The notes beneath the pieces were generated by a model. It was not told where the DNA came from. It saw nothing but the letters and a program-made list of their open reading frames with translations, and did no database searches. A DNA stretch of 64,000 nucleotides, from NCBI GenBank assembly GCA_021229015.1, contig CM037782.1:43491224-43555223 (forward strand), written 5' to 3'. Numbering within the stretch: position 1 is the stretch's first letter; every line of letters begins with the position of its first letter. Source of the stretch: Solen grandis (lineage: Eukaryota; Mollusca; Bivalvia; Adapedonta; Solenidae). This document shows, one piece after another, positions 29,836-39,557 of this stretch. A program made the position numbers and the translations under genes.

Positions 29836-30719
29836 CTGAAAGACAAATAAAATAAAACAAGTTATAAATACATGTACATGTAACCAGGTAAGAAAAAACT
29901 AGAACTATCAATGACAGGGATTAATACGCCTGCATAACGCTTCGACACAGAAAAAGGGCTATAATCCTTACAAAATCCTTGGCACAATTATCCGTACAGT
30001 CTGCTAATTGGTCTTTTCATGATAAATCATTATTCCAGAAGTGAAGGCTTTATCAACAACAGTTACCAAATTTCATGTACTGTGAGTTTAGGATGGGACA
30101 TAACAAGCAGGGTTCCTACATAGCCCTCACTTATCTATATTAAGCAGCAATATAATGAGCAGCCAGACCAAGACTCTAACCCAGAACCTTTGCTTCACGG
30201 ATGAGTGCTCTACCTATGGAGCTACTAGACTGCTTTTTCAAATTTCTCACTGATATATCAGTGAGACTGACTTATAAGCAGTTACATATCAAAATGCTTT
30301 TTCTGAGTCAGTAGTTCCATTTAAACTTGCATTCATGTATCAGTAACAGCAAAATTATTAATTACAATCCTCTAGCAACACTTCAACATTTTACACTCCA
30401 TATCATTTTCCTTTCTTTCAAATAACACCAGCTCCATTCTGATTCCATTCTCAAATCATTTTAAAAACTAATTGATGGCAAGGACACAGGAATGGTGTCA
30501 TAATATGTTACATGTAGCCAAATCAATGGGCCATAAGTAAGTAAATAATAAGAAAGGCAAGTACAAAAGTGGATGAAGCAGCAATTACATGCTGCCCCAA
30601 TCTTTTCATGAGTGCAATCATATTTTTTTTTTTTTTTTCAAATGTCAATTATTACAACAATCCATCTATCCACCATTTGTGAGTACATGTATATAAGAAG
30701 ATGGGTAGGCAGGACTCAC

Positions 30720-30761
30720 CATTTACTAACCCTACAGTGGCTGCCCCTGCGTTCAGCCCGT
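30720..30761 (-). CDS. Penultimate exon of the MFS transporter, cut by the assembly gap
   Basis: On the minus strand the gap-adjacent bases read GLNAGAATVGLVN with a split Gly, then a donor (AATG|GTGAGT). It joins the exon at 29835 in phase to give TVGLVNGFGSIGTFIEGP, a typical glycine-rich MFS helix. The exon start is hidden in the N run. No other exon of this gene was recognised to the right. Confidence 0.75.
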
Positions 30762-30861
30762 NNNNNNNNNNNNNNNNNNNNNNNNNNNNNNNNNNNNNNN
30801 NNNNNNNNNNNNNNNNNNNNNNNNNNNNNNNNNNNNNNNNNNNNNNNNNNNNNNNNNNNNN
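30762..30861. other. Assembly gap (100 N)
   Basis: Exactly 100 N, the usual filler for a gap of unknown size. It truncates a transporter exon, so real sequence is missing here. Confidence 0.99.
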
Positions 30862-31048
30862 AAAATTCAGGATTTCAGTAATTGTTGAATCAATTCATGA
30901 GACTAGAAGAGCCAAAATTAAAATTCACACAAACATTTAAGTTCTCTATATACTAAACAAGACAATAAAGATGAAATTTCTTTTTAGTGAATGTAAATGC
31001 ATTTGAAATTATACAGATAATGTTATTTGTTATTATTTTAGATTTTTT

Positions 31049-31300
31049 TTGCCCCCACATCGTCAGGTTGGGGGGCATATTGTTTTTGGTTGGTCTGTCT
31101 GTCTGTTTGTGTGTCTGTCACAAAACTTTAACCTTGACCATAACATGGAAGTCCTTTCACCTACAGCCTCCAAACTTCACAACTTCACATGTGCATGCAC
31201 CTTGATAAGCTCTACCTACCAGGTGACCTTGATCTTTAAATGACCTTGACCCCCAAAGTCTAAGGCCTCCTCGGGCATGGCATTCATTTGAAAGAAGCCT
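31049..31300 (+). mobile_element. 5' part of a hairpin-ended element (GCCCCC type)
   Basis: After a T-run, GCCCCCACATCGTC and AGGTTGGGGGGCATA form a 5' hairpin, followed by a GTCTGTCTGTTTGTGTG run and CCTTGACC phrases. This is the same general design as the other hairpin-ended elements. Its 3' end is not seen; family F starts immediately afterwards, so it is either truncated or interrupted. Confidence 0.55.
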
Positions 31301-31304
31301 TTTT

Positions 31305-32187
31305 ATACGCCCATCTTAAGATGGGGCGTATTATGTGAACACTCACGGCGGGCGGGCGTGGAACATTTGTTGTCCGGGCTCTAACTTCAATACCGTTTGC
31401 CCAATCCTTTTCAAACTTTCCACACATGTGCATGGCCATAATATCTCGGATGAGTTCGATATCCAGCATTATCGCGTGAATGAAGTTATGGCCCTTGACG
31501 TACACAAAATACTTGAAATTGTGATTGTCCAGGCTCTGACTTCAATACCGTTAGTCCAATCCTTTTCAAACTTTTCACACATGTGCATGGCCATAATATC
31601 GCGGATGAGTTTGATATCCAGCATTATCGCGTGAATGACTTAGAAGTTATGGCCCTTGACGTACACAAAATACTTGAAATTGTGATTGTCTAGGCTCTAA
31701 CTTCAATACCGTTAGCCCAATCCTTTTCAAACTTTTCACACATGTGCATGGCCATAATATCACGGATGAGTTCGATGTCCAGCATTATCGCTTGAAAGAC
31801 TTAAAAGTTATGGCCCTTGACGTACACAAAATACTTGAAATTGTGATTTTCCAGGCGTTAACTTCAATACAGTTTGCCCATTTCTTTTCAAAGTTTTCAC
31901 ACATGTGCATGGCCATAATATCGCGGATGAGTTCAATATCCAGCATTATCGCGTGAATGACTTAGAAGTTATGGCCTTTGACATATACAAAAATACTTGA
32001 AATTGTGATTGTCTGGGCTCTAACTTCAATACTGTTAGACCAATCCTTTTCAAACTTTCAACATGATTGTTTTAATAAGTAACATTCATTACTAATGGGA
32101 TTTAGGAGACAATAGCTTGTTTCTCTAAGCTATTTCTGAGAGTCCCCATACTGTGATGGGCGTATTTTGTGGCAGTCCTGACCCTTG
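31305..32187 (+). mobile_element. Hairpin-ended tandem-core element, family F
   Basis: Preceded by TTTT. The 5' hairpin is ATACGCCCATCTTAAGATGG followed by GGCGTAT. The core has five copies of a unit of about 160 bases (each starting CTTCAATACCGTT or similar and holding ACACATGTGCATGGCCATAA). The 3' end contains GATGGGCGTATT and CCTGACCCTTG, followed by a T-run. Open frames on both strands repeat with the unit and are not genes. Confidence 0.8.
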
Positions 32188-32471
32188 TTTTTTTTTTTGA
32201 AAATTGAGATGTTATATTTTAAGATGTTTGCGTATTTAAAAGATTGCTGTGTAAAATTTTTCAAGCAGTAGGAAAAACGTATGATGGAAGTTAAGGCCAT
32301 TTCAGTTTCTAGATGCATAGAAAACATTGAAAAAGAAGGCTTTTTTTTTGTTCAGTCTTTAAAAGAGTTGTTTTGATGGTAATGTGATCAGCAACAAGTG
32401 ACGTTGATTAACACAAGACGTCCCAGTTGTTGAAGTTGTTTATTTTACCACTGCAGATGATGTGGTATATA

Positions 32472-33209
32472 CCGTATACACGGTCAGATTAGGCGCAGCT
32501 ACGTATAAGGCGCATCCTAACTTTCAGGGTAACTTATTTGAAAAAAAAAAATCACTTATCGTATGCGGCGAAATCTTGTTTTGAAATTTGCGCCGTCGTA
32601 CATTTTGACAGACCGAAAGCTATCCGTACGTCACCTGGCTAATCATACGGTGAACCGTTTTATTTACACATGGCATAAGATTACCGTTAGACCGTTACAT
32701 TAACAACGGGTAGGATAAAGGTGACACATTTTCATAACATGACATTACTCAACCGTGTCCCCGCATTCTAACACTGGGGACCATTGTCACCTGTCAAAAT
32801 TCTCCCAACTAACAAACATTACGTAACAATTGCCACCTGTCAAGTTTCTCCTATACATCATGAGGTCCCGTAAAATAAACTTATTTGTTTATATTGAAAA
32901 TGGCTTCCATCAAGTTGTTTCAGTTTCTCACGATCATTTTATCATGAAATATACCTGTAGGATAACTAATAAGAACAAAAGCAATAATCTGGTATTGTTT
33001 ATCATGGTTTCGTATAGACTTTGTGTTATATTATCGTATTCATTGGCTTTCAGTATATCCATTTTCTGAGATCCTATACCGGTAATTTTCACTTCTCGGT
33101 GATTGAAAAAAGAAACCTGAAAAGCTGTATATCATCATATAAGGCGCACCCCCTCTATAAACTTGAATTATCTGGAAAAAAAGTGCGCCTAATCTGCCGG
33201 TGTATACGG
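32472..33209. mobile_element. DNA transposon remnant with TA duplication
   Basis: Left TIR CCGTATACACGGTCAGATTA then GGCGCA; right end reads as its mirror (TGCGCCTAATCTGCCGGTGT then ATACGG). TA flanks both sides (32470-32471, 33210-33211). A subterminal TATAAGGCGCA block is repeated inside each end. No transposase frame longer than 79 codons exists, so it is non-autonomous. TA duplication suggests the Tc1/mariner/pogo group (inference). Confidence 0.8.
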
Positions 33210-33890
33210 TAGTTGGCAACAATTACAGCTTTTGCTCCAACACTGACCTTGAAGCCTTTTGTTTTACAAAGCATGGGAGACTGTAAGAGAGAGTATGGTG
33301 TGAACTTGGTGCCATTCTGGTTGTATGTTGGGAGTGACATTTAGATGAATTTATAAATACAGTTAGTCTGTTTTTTGTGTCATTTAATTTTAAATGTCAT
33401 TTTCATATTTTTTGTTGTTTTTTGGTGATAAACAGTTGCTGTTAGGAAAATTATATAAAGTCATGGTTCTAGAAACATCAGAAAAACTTTTGAAAGTACT
33501 TTAAGTCTGTGTTCTCAAAGATACTTAAGTATGATTTCAGACTCAAATTTAAGCTCATACTCAAATCCCTATTGAAAAAAAAGGGCATAGTTTGAGTCTG
33601 AGTATGAAAAAAAATATGCTTCAGTACCAATTTTTTTTTTTAAGAACATCCTACCATAGCTCTCAGATCTTTTTCAAAGAAAAATATACATCAAAGACCA
33701 TTTTGATTGCTTTTACTTCAATTTCCCCTTGAATTTTCTTTTCTTTTTAAAAGCATTAAAAGTACCTGGCAATCAAAGATTCATGCTGATGTTATTAGAT
33801 AATATATATTGTTTGCTACTCCTTGTCAAAACTGCTATCACAATTTGTCGCAGTCTGGTGCTCCTCTAATCTTGGCATACTGGAGTTTTT

Positions 33891-34612
33891 AGCTCACCTG
33901 AGCACAACGTGCTCAAGGTAAGCTTTTGTGATTGCCCTTTGTTTGTGTGTCGGTGCGTCGTCAACAATTTGGCTTTTAAACACTCTAGAGGCCCCATTTT
34001 TAGCCCAATCTTCATGAAGCTCAGTCAAAATATTTGCCTCGATAAAATCTTGGATAAATTTAAAATTGGGTCATGTGGGGCCAAAAAGAAGGTCACAAGG
34101 TCAAATCTTAGAAAAATCTTGATAACACTATAAAAGCCACATTTTTGACCAAATCTTTATGAAACTTGGTCAGAATGTTTGTTTCAATAAAATCTTGGAC
34201 AAATTTTAAGTTGGGTCATGTGGGGTCAAAAAGTATGACAAAAGGTTTAACCACAGAAAAACCTTGTTAACACTCTAGAGGCCAAGTCTTCATGAAACTT
34301 GCTCAGAATGTTTTTTTCCATAAAATTTTGGACAAGTTTGAATTTGGGTCATGTGGATTAAAAAAAGAAGGTCATGAGGTCAAATCTCAGAAAAACCTTG
34401 TTAACATTCTAGAGGCCACATTTTTGGCTTAATCTTCATGAAACTTGGTCAGAATATTTGTCTCCATAAAATCTTGGTCAAGTTCGAAGTTGGGTCATAT
34501 GGGGTCAAAAAGTAGGTTACACATTGTGGCATTTTTAGACAATATAAAAAATGCAACATATGTTGCTCATTTAAAATCAGGTGAGTGATTCTGGGCCATC
34601 ATGGACCTCTTG
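33891..34612 (+). mobile_element. Hairpin-ended tandem-core element, family A copy 1
   Basis: Preceded by TTTTT. 5' hairpin AGCTCACCTGAGCAC with GTGCTCAAGGTAAGCT. The core has about four units of some 145-150 bases containing AAAATCTTGGACAA, GGGTCATGTGGGGTCAAAAA and CTAGAGGCCACATTTTT. 3' end GGGCCATCATGGACC then TCTTG and TTTT. No coding capacity. Confidence 0.85.
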
Positions 34613-34618
34613 TTTTAC

Positions 34619-35667
34619 TAGTCCCTTACCTGCATCGCCGAAGAGGACTTGGTTTGCACTTCCTCCGTCAGTCAGTCCGTCAGTCAACACGTTTTTCTGG
34701 GCTTTTTTTAAGCTCACCTGAGCACATCGTGCTCAAGGTGAGCTTTGTGATCGCCTTTCGTTTGGCGTCCGTCGTCTGTCGTCAACAATTTAGCTTGTTA
34801 ACACTATAGAGGCCATAATTTTAGGCCATTTTCATGAACTTTGGTCAGAATGTTTGTCTCCATAAAATCTTGGACAAGTTCGAAATGGGGTCATGTGGGG
34901 TCAAAAAGTAGGTCATGAGGTCAAATCTTAGAAAAACTTTGTTAACACTCAAGAGGCCACATTTTTGGCTCAACCTTCATGAAACTTGGTTAGAATGTTT
35001 TTCTCTATAAAATCTTGAATAAGTTCGAAGTTGGGTCATGTGGGGAAAAAGAAGGTCATGAGGTCAAATCTTAGTAAAACATTGTTAACACTCTAGAGGC
35101 CACAATTTTGGCTCAATCTACATGAAACTTGGTCAAAATGTTTGTTTCCATAAAATCTTGGACATTTGAATTTGGGTCAGGTGGGGTCAAAAAGTAGGTC
35201 ATGAGGTCAAATGTTAGAAAAACCTTGTTAATACTCTAGAGGCCACATTTTTGGCCATATCTTCATGAAACATGGTGGGAATGTCTGTTGCCATAAAATC
35301 TTGGACAAGTTTTAAGTTGGGTCATGTGGGGTCAAACAGTAATTCAATATGAAAAATCCAACATATGTTGCTCATTTATCATCAGGTGAACGGTTCAGGG
35401 CCATGATGGCCCTCTTGTTTTCTAAGTGCTTGCAGATATTGATTTATATTTTGTATGTGAGTCTGCCAATATGAGCTACAGATCAAGTTTGAGTTTCGTT
35501 CTGGTCCATCGATTTTTCTGACTTTTTGATTTATATTGGCATTTTGACTTTTATCAAAAGTATTGATTTAATAATTGACTTGTTTGCAGCGTGAAGAGGG
35601 GCAGGGGTTCTTAGATTTTGCTGATAGGGGACTTAGTATTGCCTAAGCAATACTTTCAGAATGCTTG
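34619..35667 (+). mobile_element. Hairpin-ended element, family B copy 1, split by family A copy 2
   Basis: 5' part at 34619-34709 (TAGTCCCTTACCTGCATCGC, with AAGAGGACT as hairpin partner, then CCGTCAGTCAGTCCG). 3' part at 35418-35667 (AGATCAAGTTTGAGTTTCGT; end hairpin AGTATTGCCTAAGCAATACT, then TTCAGAATGCTTG and T). The split lies inside the T-run that is intact in copy 2 at 44.58 kb (CACTTTTTTTCTTAACGC). Confidence 0.82.
34710..35417 (+). mobile_element. Hairpin-ended tandem-core element, family A copy 2 (nested)
   Basis: 5' end AAGCTCACCTGAGCACATCG with GTGCTCAAGGTGAGCTTT; four to five units of about 150 bases; 3' hairpin GGGCCATGATGGCCC then TCTTG followed by TTTT. Inserted within the T tract of family B copy 1 with no longer duplication seen. 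Confidence 0.88.
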
Positions 35668-35824
35668 TTCATGTGTGGTCAAATTTTGAGTGATCTATTT
35701 ATTCAGCATTGCTCTGAAGAGGTAGATCCCTTTCGACATGTTCAAAATTGTCTGTTCTGCTTAATATATGATATATAGACTTAAAAGAGTAAAGATCTTT
35801 TAGGAATTTAAAGTAATTGAAAAA

Positions 35825-36004
35825 AGTGCTGGTAGCTGATCCCTGCTTGGCATTCAGCATATATTCAGGGAAGTTCCTGGACTAGTTTACCTTCATGTTT
35901 ATGGCCTGATACTGTATTGTGGCAGCACTTTATCTGTCTCAGGTAGAAATAGTCTCCAAATGACTGTTACAATGTTATGGGATGTTAAGCCCAACAAACA
36001 AACA
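35825..36004 (+). repeat. tRNA-derived SINE, body fragment
   Basis: Matches the body of the 2050-2372 SINE: GCTTGGCATTCAGCATAT, AGTTCCTGGACT, GGCCTGATACTGTATTGTGG and the tail GATGTTAAGCCCAACAAAC. The tRNA-like head is missing. Confidence 0.7.
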
Positions 36005-36119
36005 TTTGATGCAGTGACTGAAAGGGGGATGGTCTATTTTTACATTGCCAATGCTGTAGGTAAAGTTTTACCTGACATACAATTGGTAAATTGGGCTAAG
36101 TCTATCTTGCAGTAGGTAT

Positions 36120-36445
36120 ATTCTTACAATGGATACATTGGAATCTGTCCGTTTTGTTTTGCAGTGGGTATATTGGGTTGGTCTGTCTTGAAATGGGTGT
36201 ATTGGACTGTCCCATCTTGCAGTAGGTATATGAGAATTAAGCTTTCTAGTAGTGGGCACTTTGGGATTGATCTGTCATGAAGTTGGTATGTAGCCGTTGG
36301 TAAAGCTTGCAGTGGGTATATTGGGGTTGGTCTGTCTTGCATAGGCTATATGGAGATTGGTCTGTCTTGCAGAGACTATATGGGGGTTGGTCTGTCTTGC
36401 ATAGGCTAAATGGGGATTGGTCTGTCTTGAAGTTGGTATATTGGG
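36120..36445 (+). repeat. Diverged copy of the 30-bp minisatellite
   Basis: Units of about 30 bases built on TTGGTCTGTCTTGCA and GGGTATATTGGG, with TAGGCTATATGG variants. Less regular than the block at 37.29-37.93 kb and probably an older part of the same array. Confidence 0.75.
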
Positions 36446-37289
36446 AGGTTTCTGGGTAGGGGTTTTATTCATGGTTTGTACAGGCCTTAAAAAGTCCTTA
36501 AATTTCATCATTGGCCTTAAAAAGACCCTAAATCTGAATTGGCCTTATTAAGACCCTAAAAAGTCCTTGAAAATAGTGTAGAAAGCGATCAGGACCCTTG
36601 AATCGTACAATTCATGTAGCTGATGCCTTAATTGGCCAAAATGTAAACATTATAAACAGAAAAACTTGAAAACTAGGCAATGTTAAGCTACTGAATTGTT
36701 AAACGTGCCAAGAAAGTGTGTTTTCAATGAAGATTGGATGATTCAATATTTGTGGATGCGCCATGAAACATTGATAAGCAAAAAATGGGCCTGCAGGAAA
36801 TAAAATCCCACCCCAAGTCAGATCGACATGTGAGTGCTGCAAAAGTTGTTGAAAAACCTTCTCTCGGCTTTTTTTTTTGAAATTAAGTCAGAAAAGACTA
36901 AGGCTGAAAGTGTGTAAATGCTGTCGCTGTGAACAATAATGTTAGTATAAAGTATGAATTGATAGCCAGTCCTGTTATTTCTAATTCAAATACAAACAAT
37001 CTTTAGCCTCAGCTATCTATTCTCCACCCACCCAGTTTGTATATACATGTATATATAGCTCTTCAACAAATACAATTGTACAATGAATTGTTTCATGAAC
37101 AGGCAAAAAGTGGTACAAGCTGAAAATTATGGACAATGCAACTTCATGCATCATTCTTATAAATCAAATGAAAACACTTCTACCTGATATGCTACTTAAG
37201 GTGAACATTATTCACGAACATTATAGACTCTAAAAACATTGTTTTGGCCTTAAAAAGTCCTTGAATTTCTTGCTCCAATTTCTGTACGA

Positions 37290-37930
37290 ACCATGTATTG
37301 GGATTGGTTTGTCTCTCAGTGGGTATATTGGGGTTGGTCTGTCTTGCAGTTGGTATATTGGGATTTGGTTTGTCTCTCAATGGGTATATTGGGGTTGGTC
37401 TGTCTTGCAGTTGGTATATTGGGATTGGTTTGTCTCTCAATGGGTATATTGGGGTTGGTCTGTCTTGGAGTTGGTAAATTGGGATTGGTTTGTCTCTCAG
37501 TGGGTATATTGGGGTTGGTCTGTCTTGCAGTTGGTATATTGGGATTGGTTTGTCTCTAAGTGGGTATATTGGAGTTCGTCTGTCTTGCAGTTGGTATATT
37601 GGGATTGGTTTGTCTCTAAGTGGGTATATTGGAGTTCGTCTGTCTTGCAGTTGGTATATTGGGATTGGTTTGTCTCTCAGTGGGTATATTGGGGTTGGTC
37701 TGTCTTGGAGTTGGTATATTGGGATTGGTTTGTCTCTAAGTGGGTATATTGGAGTTCGTCTGTCTTGCAGTTGGTATATTGGGATTGGTTTGTCTCTCAT
37801 TGGGTATATTGGGGGGTCTGTCTTGGAGTTGGTAAATTTGGATTGATAAGTCTTGCAATGGATATATGGGGATTGGTGTGTCTTACAGTTGGTATATAAC
37901 GAGGTTGGTCTGTTTTGCAGTGGGCATATC
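37290..37930 (+). repeat. 60-bp minisatellite made of 30-bp dimers
   Basis: About eight to nine near-identical 60-base units. Each unit is two related 30-base halves: TGGGTATATTGGGGTTGGTC then TGTCTTGCAG, and TTGGTATATTGGGATTGGTT then TGTCTCTCAG. Because 60 is divisible by three, open frames survive in several frames on both strands (for example 37192-37800 minus, with an IPIYQLQDR-type repeat); these are products of the period and not genes. Confidence 0.92.
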
Positions 37931-38140
37931 TAGAGATTTGTCTGTCTTGGAGGATCTTGCAGTGGGTGTTTTTGGTCTGTCCAGTAGTTGTCTCTCTATT
38001 GGTATACTTCGTAATTTGACATGTTATGAAGGGGTCTAAATGGTCTTATATAACAGTGGTTTTGTCATTGTGGTCTGTTTAACTATTTAAATATTGATAA
38101 GTGTGGATGGTAAGTAGTACAAACTCCAGACAACGTGAAG

Positions 38141-38209
38141 GTAAACGATATTTATTATAACCAACATTTTGATCCACACCGGAACTTCATCAGGGTTACA
38201 AATGTTTAC
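38141..38209 (-). ncRNA. Decayed hammerhead ribozyme motif
   Basis: The minus strand reads CTGATGA (38193-38187), then stem II GTTCC-loop-GGATC (four of five pairs), then AAAA where the GAAA core is expected (38170-38167). A possible stem III ATGTT/AATAT (five pairs with one G-U) follows, then the cleavage-type triplet ATC (38149-38147). GTTTAC after that pairs five of six with GTAACC just before CTGATGA. Position and layout match hammerheads of Penelope-like terminal repeats. The G12-to-A change predicts loss of activity. Confidence 0.65.
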
Positions 38210-38372
38210 AATTTAATTGTCGAAGTATGAAATGGATGTACTCCAAGTCACGTGATAAGTTTTTAAAAATAGTAACAACCAAACAAATACATGTAGATAT
38301 AAATGGAAACAACATATATACAACAAACATGTCCACAACAAACAAAAAAAGTAAGTAATAATTGTTTAAAAG

Positions 38373-38949
38373 TTATTTGAGTATGCACATATCATGGAGG
38401 ATCGTCGAGTTGATTGAATCTTTCTGGTCACAGTTGTTCTTCTCATGTATATCGCTGGATGAGTTGTTTGGTGATATGGTAGAATTTGACGGTGAGATGT
38501 ACAGGTCTTCAAGTAGGTCCTCTGTAGTCACTTGATGAGTGTTTATGGTTCGGGTATTACCTGTGACAACCTTGATTGCCTCTGCGAGTGTTATTCTTCT
38601 CCAAATTTTTGGTGCTTCCTTGATCACAAATTTTGGCATGATTCTTGCTTCTGGAGGTGGTGTCCACGGTTTAATTGTGGTAATTGCTGGTAAGTATGTA
38701 TATTTCCTTATTTTTGAGGTTTCGATCTTATGGAGCCTAGGGTCCAACTCATGGTATTTCAGTGCATGTTTCCTTAAATTTGACATATTGGAGTAATTCT
38801 TAGAGCAAAATGGACAGTTATATTCTGGTTATGAATTCACTGTGTACTGCTTGTATATGACGTCTGAGATGTGCTGAATTGCCTTTAATTGTTTTAAAAC
38901 AATAGTCACAGATTGTGGATGATTTCCGTTTGTCAATTGTCCCATTCAT
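38373..38949 (-). pseudogene. Second frame of the Penelope-like element: C2H2 zinc-finger protein, frameshifted
   Basis: ATG at 38949-38947 overlaps the stop of the GIY-YIG frame as ATGA. The first part (MNGTIDKRKSSTICDYCFK then TIKGNSAHLRRHIQAVH) has a Cys-Cys-His-His pattern. After a one-base frame change near 38819-38836 it continues YNCPFCSKNYSNMSNLRKHA then LKYH (CX2CX12HX4H). The rest (ELDPRLHK, KPWTPPPEARIMPKFV, an Asn/Ser-rich tail) ends at the stop at 38373. I do not recognise the protein. Intact length would be about 190 residues. Confidence 0.6.
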
Positions 38950-39440
38950 TGTATCAAATTAAGCCCACCTGGGTGTCTAGTTTTTAAAATATCAATCAAA
39001 CTATCCTCTGTCCTCAATCTAATGTTACAATCTCTTGACGTCGTTGTTAATATGGTGATAGTGACGTCGTTTGACGTATGTGTTTCTTGTGAAAAATGAC
39101 GTGCGACTGGTTTAAAGTTATTCCTAGCCCGTATATCGGCCGCATGGCCGTACCAGCGGTCTCTGATCGTACTTCCACTTTGACCAACATATTGTATATT
39201 GCATTGACGGCACGTAATTAAATACACAATGCTTACCGTTTTACAATTGTATGATCCATGTATATCAAATTCATGTCCCGTTACTGTACTGCGATATGTA
39301 GTAGTTTTCTTCATGAATTTGCATGTAATACAGTTATGGCCGCATGGACATTGGCAGAAACATTGTGCTGCATGGTTAATTGTTGGTACCATTGTCCAAT
39401 GGTTGTGATCATTGATTGGATACAAGAAGGTTGTATGTTT
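38946..39440 (-). pseudogene. Penelope-type GIY-YIG endonuclease domain (C-terminal part of the polyprotein)
   Basis: The open frame ends TGA at 38948-38946. It shows a Cys-rich lead-in (FCQCPCGHNCITCKF), then TVTGHEFDIHGSYNCKTVSI, VYLITCRQCNIQYVGQSGST, IRDRWYGHAADIRARNN, VARHFSQETH and a final ED and PGGLNLIQ. VYLITC/QYVGQS is the GIY-YIG core, followed by the Arg of helix 1 (IRDRW), the usual HF...H and the PGGLN ending. The open frame extends right to 39557, but conservation fades there. RT is missing, so the copy cannot be autonomous. Domain confidence is high. Confidence 0.85.
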
Positions 39441-39557
39441 GAACCTCCAAAAAGATACAGAATAAAGGTTTTTCCTTGAAATTTTCAAATGGATGACAAA
39501 TTGGTATGTAGACATAGATTTTTTGAGTACATTTAAATTACGCAGTTTACAGGTCAA

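Larger units (their letters stand above)
38085..39480 (-). mobile_element. 5'-truncated Penelope-like retroelement
   Basis: The minus-strand order is a GIY-YIG frame, an overlapping zinc-finger frame, then an untranslated end with a hammerhead-like motif. GIY-YIG plus hammerhead in the terminal repeat is the known signature of Penelope-like elements. No reverse-transcriptase domain was found to the right of 39.5 kb, where SINE-like sequence begins, so the copy is truncated at its 5' side. The outer limits are approximate. Confidence 0.75.

Noticed and set aside
31335..31956. Open frames of 70-99 codons with MCMAII-type repeats
   Set aside because: They recur with the 160-base core unit of family F.
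37192..37899. 202- and 212-codon frames with IPIYQLQDR- or WYWGWSVL-type repeats
   Set aside because: Product of a 60-base tandem repeat read in several frames on both strands; no start context, splice sites or homologue.
37290..37930. Possible CRISPR-like array
   Set aside because: Units are contiguous with no unique spacers and the context is animal nuclear DNA.
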